This document shows positions 1 through 4,255 of a stretch of DNA of 5,403 nucleotides, in pieces (the stretch's first letter is position 1; every line of letters begins with the position of its first letter). Source of the stretch: Gammaproteobacteria bacterium (GTDB lineage Bacteria > Pseudomonadota > Gammaproteobacteria > UWMA-0217); contig JALVPS010000210.1 of NCBI GenBank assembly GCA_027031685.1, forward strand, positions 1 to 5,403. Direction: 5' to 3'. The translations under genes and the position numbers were made by a program. Below the pieces are notes generated by a model, which saw only the letters and a list, made by a program, of their open reading frames with translations, was not told the DNA's origin and did not search any database.

Positions 1-1904
1 GGCGAGGTGCAATAGCCGGCCTCCTGCTCGGCGCCCACGGCCAGCAGGCCGCCACGGAAGGCCAGGCTGACACCGAAGCAGTCCTTTTCGTGGGCCGCGC
101 CAGGCAGCAGCACCTGCACCTCGCGCCACTGGTCCCCGCTGCGGCGGAACACGTAGGCGGCGCCCGCCTCGTGGGCCGCGGCATCCTCCAGCAGGGCGGT
201 GGCCACCAGGGTGTCGCCCTGCAGGGCCACGCGCTGGCCGAACAGGTCGTGGGCCGAGGTGGTGGCGGCCTTGAGGCGCCCGGCCGGCGTCCAGAAGTCG
301 CCGGCACGACGGAACAGGTACACCATGCCGGCCTGGGTGGCACTGTTGTCCGTGGGGTCGGCCAGCGAAGCGCTGTCCTCGCAGGGGGCACCCACCGCCA
401 GCGTGTCGCCGTCCACGGCCAAGCTGAAGCCGAAGCGGTCGGAACCATCGCCGTGCGCCACCCCCAGGTCCTGCACCTGACGATAGCCCGCGCCGTCCCA
501 GCGGAACACCGCCACGGTGCCGGGCCCGCCAGCGGAGCTGCGGCACTCGTCGTCCAGGCCGAAGGAGCCCACGAACAGCTCGTCACCACGCATGAGCAGG
601 CTGTGACCATAGCGGTCGCCGGCGGCATAGCCATACAGGGTCTGCACCCGTTCCCAGCCGCTGGCCGTGCGGCGGAACACGTCCACCATCTCCGTGCCCG
701 GCAGGCTCTGCTCGCGCAGGTTGGCCACCGCCAGGCGGTCGCCCTGCAGGGCCACGTTGTAGCCGTAGGCGTAGGTCAACAGAGGCGGGAAGAGTTGGGC
801 CACCTGCCGCCAGGCGGCGCCATCGTATTCGAACACGAAGGCCGAGCCACTGGTCCGGAACTTCACCGCCGGCGCGCCCACGGCCAGCCGGTCGCCGTCC
901 AGCGCCACGCTGAAGCCGAAATTGCCCTCCGAGCCGGGCGGGGCGGCGAAGCGTGCGCTCTGCTGCCAGGCGCCGCCGGCGCGGCGGAACAGATACACGG
1001 CCCCCCGGCCGCCCTCGTCGAAGGGGGCGCCCACGGCCAGCCGGTCGCCGTCCAGCGCCACGCTGAAGCCGAAGTCGGCCCCGCGCTGCGCCGGGTCGGC
1101 GTGCAGCACGGCGCGCTGGGCGAAGTCGCCGGCCGCCAGGCGCGTGACGGTGATGACGTAGGTCTGCCGCGTCTGCCCGTCCGGCGCGGTGACCTCCACC
1201 TCGATGCGATTGCTGCCCTCGGCCAGTGGGATGGGGGCCGAGGGCTGGCCCGCCACGAGCGGCTGGCCATTGAGGCGCAGGCTGGCACCGGCGGCCGCGG
1301 GGCTGGCCGTCACTTGCACCTGGGTGACCAGAAAGCCGGCCGCCGCCGTGTAATCGTGCCGCGTGGGCTGGAACACCTGATCCAGCCCCATGGGAGAGAG
1401 GGTCAGGGAGGCCAGCGTGGCGTCGGTGGCACCGCCCTGCCCCGTGCCGCCCTGCCCCGTGCCGCCCTGCCCCGTGCCACCACCACTGCCGGGGCGGCTG
1501 CCGGAGTCGTCCAGCACGTCGTCATCCACCCGCCGGACGGTGATGTGGTACACCCGGTGGTTCACCTCGTTGAGGGAGGTCACTTCCACCGTGATCTCGT
1601 TGTCGCCCATGGCCAGCGGGATGTCCGGGCTGGGCTCGCCCGAGCGCACCTTCTGGCCGTTGACGCGTATCTTGGCCAGGACGTTCTCACCCTCCGGCAC
1701 CACCCGCACGCTGGTCACGCCGCGCGGCACGCGCACCGTGTAGCTGGACCGGTCGGGCGAGAAGGGCGGCTCCAGTTCGCCGCCCGTCACCGTCAACCCG
1801 GACAGACGCGCCAGATCGGCGGCGCCGTTGCTGCCCACGCTGCCCCCGCACCCGCACAGGGCCAGCAGCGTCCCCAGAAACAGCCCCATTACTCGCCACC
1901 ACAT
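1..1904 (-). CDS. Putative lipoprotein with two cadherin-like domains and an FG-GAP beta-propeller (partial, 3' end off window)
   Basis: The frame is open for 634 codons from ATG 1904 to the left edge with no stop, so the C-terminus is missing. The start is set by GGAG at 1913-1916, 8 nt upstream. Residues 1-18 form a short basic/hydrophobic signal (MWWRVMGLFLGTLLALCGC) with a lipobox-like L-C-G before Cys19, suggesting lipidation. Residues about 31-125 and 163-255 each look like a cadherin-like beta-sandwich (Pfam Cadherin-like type): 'LxxLTV/LTLS...', a 'Y-T-V' strand, 'VNGQ/LNGQ', 'G(D/S)N.I.VEVT' and a final 'Y.ITV.R'. They are joined by an acidic stretch and a GTGQG-repeat linker. From residue 278 at least seven propeller repeats start at 278, 329, 380, 432, 491, 555 and 610, with the pattern FGxSVALDGDxLAVGAP...YxFRR, as in FG-GAP_2 repeats. 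The canonical calcium loop DxDxDG is not evident. The expected location is the envelope, anchored in a membrane with the propeller exposed; the ligand is unknown. It is divergently oriented to the next gene. The architecture is clear, the function is not. Confidence 0.92.
   Translation of the reverse strand, partial: MWWRVMGLFLGTLLALCGCGGSVGSNGAADLARLSGLTVTGGELEPPFSPDRSSYTVRVPRGVTSVRVVPEGENVLAKIRVNGQKVRSGEPSPDIPLAMGDNEITVEVTSLNEVNHRVYHITVRRVDDDVLDDSGSRPGSGGGTGQGGTGQGGTGQGGATDATLASLTLSPMGLDQVFQPTRHDYTAAAGFLVTQVQVTASPAAAGASLRLNGQPLVAGQPSAPIPLAEGSNRIEVEVTAPDGQTRQTYVITVTRLAAGDFAQRAVLHADPAQRGADFGFSVALDGDRLAVGAPFDEGGRGAVYLFRRAGGAWQQSARFAAPPGSEGNFGFSVALDGDRLAVGAPAVKFRTSGSAFVFEYDGAAWRQVAQLFPPLLTYAYGYNVALQGDRLAVANLREQSLPGTEMVDVFRRTASGWERVQTLYGYAAGDRYGHSLLMRGDELFVGSFGLDDECRSSAGGPGTVAVFRWDGAGYRQVQDLGVAHGDGSDRFGFSLAVDGDTLAVGAPCEDSASLADPTDNSATQAGMVYLFRRAGDFWTPAGRLKAATTSAHDLFGQRVALQGDTLVATALLEDAAAHEAGAAYVFRRSGDQWREVQVLLPGAAHEKDCFGVSLAFRGGLLAVGAEQEAGYCTS
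874..1073 (-). repeat. 47-bp perfect direct repeat spanning two adjacent propeller repeats
   Basis: Positions 874-920 and 1027-1073 are identical over 47 bases, 153 bp (51 codons) apart. They encode the same FGFSVALDGDRLAVGA segment in the first and second FG-GAP repeats. The later repeats have diverged at DNA level, so this pair is either the youngest duplication or has been kept alike by gene conversion. Confidence 0.88.
1432..1476 (-). repeat. Three perfect tandem copies of a 15-bp unit in the lipoprotein linker
   Basis: The plus-strand unit ccgccctgccccgtg occurs at 1432-1446, 1447-1461 and 1462-1476 with no mismatch. It encodes the Gly-Thr-Gly-Gln-Gly type linker (residues about 143-158) between the two cadherin-like domains. 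Because 15 is a multiple of three, gain or loss of a unit keeps the reading frame and only changes linker length. Confidence 0.9.
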
Positions 1905-1912
1905 GTTGTTTT

Positions 1913-1916
1913 CTCC
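1913..1916 (-). promoter_or_regulatory. Shine-Dalgarno site of the FG-GAP lipoprotein gene
   Basis: GGAG on the minus strand lies 8 nt before ATG 1904. This decides the start: an in-frame ATG at 1889 has no comparable site, and a GTG at 1902 lies in a different frame that closes after 71 codons. Confidence 0.75.
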
Positions 1917-2022
1917 GTGCGTCATCACCCCCTCCAAGCCACCGGGGGCAAAAAAGCTAGCAGGTTATCCGCCCGGCTGAATGCGACTCACTACCCACTT
2001 TGAGGGGCGCCCAGCCGACGAG

Positions 2023-2032
2023 TTCGGCCGAA
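2023..2032. repeat. 10-bp perfect palindrome between the divergent genes
   Basis: TTCGGCCGAA is self-complementary. It sits near the middle of the divergent intergenic region, a reasonable position for a dimeric regulator. A 10-bp palindrome can arise by chance in GC-rich DNA and no second copy is present, so this is a weak operator candidate only. Confidence 0.25.
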
Positions 2033-2087
2033 TCGGGGATAGACAGTCACCGATGCACCACCACCGGAGAGGAACAATGGCGGGGGC

Positions 2088-2253
2088 GGCAGGCCCTTGC
2101 CACCCCATCGCCGGAACTGTGACCGGCACAACGCGCACGGCACGGCCAAACAGGTAGGCTTACCGACTCACGACGCTCCCGGCCCCACTTCAGGCAACTG
2201 CACACACCGAACGCATGATTTCCAATCCTTCCCCACCATTGAGGAGTGTCCAC
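2088..2253 (+). promoter_or_regulatory. Conserved leader, copy 1 (upstream of the first paralogue)
   Basis: This stretch aligns with the stretch before the second paralogue. The core is 2113-2138 (ggaactgtgaccggcaca followed by acgcgcac), which matches 4083-4108 at 24 of 26 positions. Upstream of it, GGCA-N5-TTGCC at 2088-2101 is also kept at 4059-4072. The core lies 141 nt before the start codon here and 138 nt before the first ATG of the second copy. Non-coding conservation above that of its flanks suggests a promoter, operator or structured 5' leader. The sequence does not show which. Confidence 0.55.
2241..2246 (+). promoter_or_regulatory. Shine-Dalgarno site of the first paralogue
   Basis: GAGGAG lies 7 nt before ATG 2254. 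It selects this start over an in-frame ATG at 2215, which would add 13 residues in front of a normal signal peptide and lacks a good site. Confidence 0.8.
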
Positions 2254-3792
2254 ATGCACAAAAAAACCCCAGGATCGAAGAAACTGCTGGCCGGTGCCAT
2301 CGCCGCCGCCCTGCTCCCGGCGGCAGGCCCCCTGCGCGCCGCCCCTCCGGCACCCGCCAACGAGCTCACGTTCACAAAAGAGGTCACCTCCCCGGTGCGG
2401 CACTGCAACAGCGCCGACCTGCAGACCTCGGGCAAGTGCCGCGCCGTTGGCCCCAACCGCTACCAGATAACCTATGCCTACTGGGTACAGAACCGCACCG
2501 GAAGCACCCGACAGGTACAGATCTACGACGACATCCAGAAAGAGTTCGGGACCGACATCACCATCATCCGGGTGGCCAACGCCGAACATTCGACGGGGGG
2601 GTTGTACGATATCGACGACACGGTCGACTCGGACGGCAAGGACTCGGACAACCGCGCCGAAACGCCGGCCACCAACGACGACGACGATGCTATCGATGTC
2701 CTGGTGAACAGCGCCTTTACCGGCGCCACGGGCGGCGACATTGCGCTGCTCCCCGCCGCCCAGCCCCTGCCCGCGAACAAGATGCTGGTCGTGGTGGCCA
2801 CCTTCGAGGTGGAACTGCCCACACCGCTGCCCACCAAGGTCGATACCCAGGCCACGCTGGGCGACGGCACCGAGACCCCGGCCGATGACGATACCGCCAA
2901 TATCGTCACCTTCTACATCCCGGCCCGGATCAAGACGGGCACCTTGGGCGGCGCCGGCTGCGCCACCGGCGCCGACCCGGTGGGCAATGAGCTGGTGCAG
3001 AACGGCGACTTCTCCGCCGTCGTCTCCCTGGACTCCGGCGATACCCCCCCGCGCACCCTCACCACCGCCGACAAGGCGACCCTCAGGTTCGACAGCGACC
3101 TGCCCTACATGGGCAGCGGAGAAGACCTGTATCCCGATTTCGACACCGGACCGGGCGTCATCGGCATCAACCAGCACGCCATGCTGGGCCACCCCACCGA
3201 GCAGATGCCGCCCCACACCGGCCCCAACAACTGGCTCATGTACGCCCACAAGGCCACGGGCGACACCAACACCGTGTGGAAACAGAGCTTCACCGGCCTT
3301 ACGGCAAACGAGGAATACCAGTTCTCCGTGTTGGCCAGCAATGCCCTCTTCCCTGGCTTCAAGGAAAATGCCTCCACCAGGGCCATCTATGGGCCCACGG
3401 TCCGCCTGAAGGTGCAGGGGGGCAATGGCGATGCCACCACCATGAGCAATGCCGAGGTGACCATTCCCCTGGAGACGACCGCCGAAGGGGATTTCTGGCA
3501 GCGGCTGGTGGGCACATTCACCCCCACCGGCGACAGCGCCACGGTATCCATCGAGGTCACGGCGGGTAACGACGCGCCCGGCACGAGCGAATTCGACGTG
3601 CTGGGCCTGACCGGCGTGAGTCTCAAGTCCTGCAGGGCCACCACCGGCGGCACCGCCATCACCGGCGGCACGGGGGATGCCAATGGCTCCGGCAACTCCG
3701 GTGAGGGTGATGGTGGTGGCGGTGGTGGCGGCCTGAGCGGCCTGCTGCTGGGCCTGCTCGGCCTGGGAGCATACCGCCATTGGCGGCGCTGA
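2254..3792 (+). CDS. Exported protein with jelly-roll-like domain and GlyGly-CTERM-type C-terminal sorting signal
   Basis: Complete, 512 residues. The start is chosen by GAGGAG 7 nt upstream and by alignment with the paralogue. Residues 1-29 are a Sec signal peptide (KK...KK n-region, alanine/leucine core, cleavage near LRA-A). Residues about 37-230 form a beta-rich domain with 'NRYQITYAYWVQN' and 'VQIYDDIQKEFG', loosely resembling DUF11-type envelope domains. It holds an acidic insert at about 119-147 with a DSDGKDSD loop that could bind calcium, and a Cys51/Cys62 pair. From 'GNELVQNGDFS' (244-254) to Cys460 the pattern fits a carbohydrate-binding-like jelly roll: 'W.Q.FTGLT..EEYQFSVLASN', 'VRLKV', 'WQRLVGTFTPTGDSATVSIEV', 'DVLGLTGVSLKSC'. 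A Gly/Ser/Thr linker leads to seven glycines, a 13-residue hydrophobic segment (494-506) and RHWRR. This resembles GlyGly-CTERM tails cut by rhombosortase for surface delivery. Function and ligand are unknown; adhesion or surface-layer use is inference. Confidence 0.93.
   Translation: MHKKTPGSKKLLAGAIAAALLPAAGPLRAAPPAPANELTFTKEVTSPVRHCNSADLQTSGKCRAVGPNRYQITYAYWVQNRTGSTRQVQIYDDIQKEFGTDITIIRVANAEHSTGGLYDIDDTVDSDGKDSDNRAETPATNDDDDAIDVLVNSAFTGATGGDIALLPAAQPLPANKMLVVVATFEVELPTPLPTKVDTQATLGDGTETPADDDTANIVTFYIPARIKTGTLGGAGCATGADPVGNELVQNGDFSAVVSLDSGDTPPRTLTTADKATLRFDSDLPYMGSGEDLYPDFDTGPGVIGINQHAMLGHPTEQMPPHTGPNNWLMYAHKATGDTNTVWKQSFTGLTANEEYQFSVLASNALFPGFKENASTRAIYGPTVRLKVQGGNGDATTMSNAEVTIPLETTAEGDFWQRLVGTFTPTGDSATVSIEVTAGNDAPGTSEFDVLGLTGVSLKSCRATTGGTAITGGTGDANGSGNSGEGDGGGGGGGLSGLLLGLLGLGAYRHWRR
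3712..3789 (+). other. C-terminal GlyGly-CTERM-like sorting signal coding segment
   Basis: This encodes residues 487-512: seven glycines, LSGLLLGLLGLGA, then YRHWRR. The Gly-rich motif, short hydrophobic helix and terminal arginine cluster in that order define tripartite sorting tails. There is no Pro-Glu-Pro motif (against PEP-CTERM), no LPxTG, and no Cys at the helix start (against MYXO-CTERM). GlyGly-CTERM is the closest known class. No processing protease gene lies in the window. Confidence 0.68.
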
Positions 3793-3817
3793 GCCGGCTG
3801 CAGGCCACTGGCAAATC

Positions 3818-3852
3818 GGGAAAGGGCGGGCACCCTGCCTCCGCCCTTTCCC
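3818..3852 (+). terminator. 12-bp perfect stem-loop after the first paralogue
   Basis: GGGAAAGGGCGG (3818-3829) pairs perfectly with CCGCCCTTTCCC (3841-3852) around an 11-nt loop, starting 26 nt after the stop codon. There is no U-run after the stem on either strand, so it is an atypical intrinsic terminator, or a 3'-end stabiliser used with Rho. Either role would separate transcription of the two paralogues. Confidence 0.6.
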
Positions 3853-4007
3853 TGTCGGCGGCGACTCGGCCCACACATCGCCCCCCGACAGGGTTCTCGT
3901 CCCCGATCCGCCAAGGTGCCAGCCCCCCCGTGGCGACAGCGCCTCACCCGGAGATGCGCGCACACCCTGCCGCAAGGAACCTTTGCCCGTCGAGCCCGCC
4001 CAAATCA

Positions 4008-4035
4008 GGGGCGGCCGCCCCCGCGCCCCGCGGGG
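4008..4035. repeat. Two adjacent GC-only palindromes
   Basis: GGGGCGGCCGCCCC (4008-4021, 14 bp, perfect) is followed 4 bp later by CCCCGCGGGG (4026-4035, 10 bp, perfect). Together they could form paired hairpins or a cruciform. The corresponding place before the first paralogue has only the shorter TTCGGCCGAA palindrome, so the exact sequence is not conserved. Confidence 0.45.
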
Positions 4036-4055
4036 AAACAACGGGCCATTGCTTT

Positions 4056-4075
4056 GGGGGCAAATCCTTGCCCCC
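4056..4075 (+). other. Hairpin just upstream of the second leader core
   Basis: GGGGGCAA (4056-4063) pairs perfectly with TTGCCCCC (4068-4075) around the 4-nt loop ATCC, and two G-T wobble pairs can extend it. It ends 7 nt before the conserved leader core at 4083. The first copy keeps GGCA-N5-TTGCC at 2088-2101, with only a 4-bp stem. It could be part of a leader structure or an operator-type inverted repeat. Confidence 0.5.
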
Positions 4076-4082
4076 GGTTACA

Positions 4083-4220
4083 GGAACTGTGACCGGTACA
4101 CCGCGCACACCGCAGTCAAACGGATAGGATCGTTGACCGCGGTTCCCCAGGGCCCGCTGCAGACAGCCCCGCATCGACCGCACGGTTTCCAGTTGTCCCT
4201 ACCACTCGAAGGAGTGCCAC
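4083..4220 (+). promoter_or_regulatory. Conserved leader, copy 2 (upstream of the second paralogue)
   Basis: The core at 4083-4108 matches 2113-2138 at 24 of 26 bases. The remainder down to the start aligns more loosely, including CAAAC-N2-ATAGGAT here against CAAAC-N1-GGTAGGCT in copy 1, and a CGCACGGTTTCCAGT / CGCATGATTTCCAAT pair. The TAGGAT/TAGGCT hexamer is the only -10-like element shared by both copies, and it lacks a recognisable -35 at the right distance, so no promoter is called. Confidence 0.5.
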
Positions 4221-4255
4221 ATGCCCAAGTTGAAGGAGTGCCACATGACCAAGAC
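4208..4255 (+). repeat. 24-bp tandem duplication of ribosome binding site plus start codon
   Basis: Copies 4208-4231 and 4232-4255 share an identical 16-base segment, gaaggagtgccacatg, followed by (c/a)ccaag. Each copy provides AAGGAG 6 nt before an ATG (4221 and 4245). The 24-nt offset keeps both starts in the same frame, so initiation at the first adds MPKLKECH. The first paralogue has only one such unit, so the duplication arose in this copy. Confidence 0.92.

Larger units (their letters stand above)
1905..2253. other. Divergent intergenic region with leader of the first GlyGly-CTERM-like gene
   Basis: These 349 bp separate two divergently transcribed genes, so promoters for both should lie here. 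No convincing -35/-10 pair could be picked out on either strand. Visible elements are an A6 run at 1950-1955, a 10-bp perfect palindrome TTCGGCCGAA at 2023-2032, and, from about 2070 to the start codon, sequence alignable to the leader of the downstream paralogue. No credible small coding region was found; the open frames crossing it are extensions of antisense shadows. Confidence 0.6.
3793..4244. other. Intergenic region between the two paralogues
   Basis: About 450 bp without a supported gene. In order it holds the stem-loop at 3818-3852, an unremarkable GC-rich stretch of about 150 bp, two adjacent GC palindromes at 4008-4035, a hairpin at 4056-4075, the second copy of the conserved leader from about 4059, and the duplicated ribosome binding site and start at 4208-4255. 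Open frames on both strands continue from the gene shadows and lack their own ribosome binding sites. Confidence 0.6.

Noticed and set aside
90..2003. 637-codon open frame on the plus strand over the FG-GAP lipoprotein gene
   Set aside because: The translation is rich in Gly, Ala, His and Gln with no domain pattern. It has no ribosome binding site and extends across the opposite gene's start into the intergenic region. The minus-strand frame has a signal peptide, repeats and a good start, so this is a GC-driven shadow.
2088..2100. Sigma-54 promoter candidate GGCA-N5-TTGC, also at 4059-4071
   Set aside because: It resembles the -24/-12 consensus and is present in both leaders. However, the GG to GC spacing is one base short of the strict requirement in both copies, and the palindromic nature explains the similarity better.
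2131..2170. Possible c-di-GMP (GEMM) riboswitch, suggested by CGCAC...CAAAC and GGTAGGCTTACCGA
   Set aside because: The defining GGGACGCAAAGC-type core and the tetraloop-receptor arrangement are missing, and the GGTA...TACC hairpin is not kept in the second leader.
2215..2253. Upstream ATG at 2215 as start of the first paralogue
   Set aside because: It would place 13 non-conserved residues before the signal peptide and lacks a ribosome binding site, whereas ATG 2254 has GAGGAG at 7 nt and aligns with the paralogue.
2047..4041. 664-codon open frame on the minus strand covering the first paralogue and both flanks
   Set aside because: It is antisense to a clearly supported gene and low in sequence complexity. 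Its resemblance to the antisense frame at 4320-5207 follows from similarity of the sense genes, so it is not independent evidence.
4120..4135. TAGGAT (4125-4130) and TAGGCT in copy 1 as a sigma-70 -10 element
   Set aside because: No -35-like hexamer is found at 16-18 nt upstream in either copy, so a promoter cannot be supported from sequence alone.
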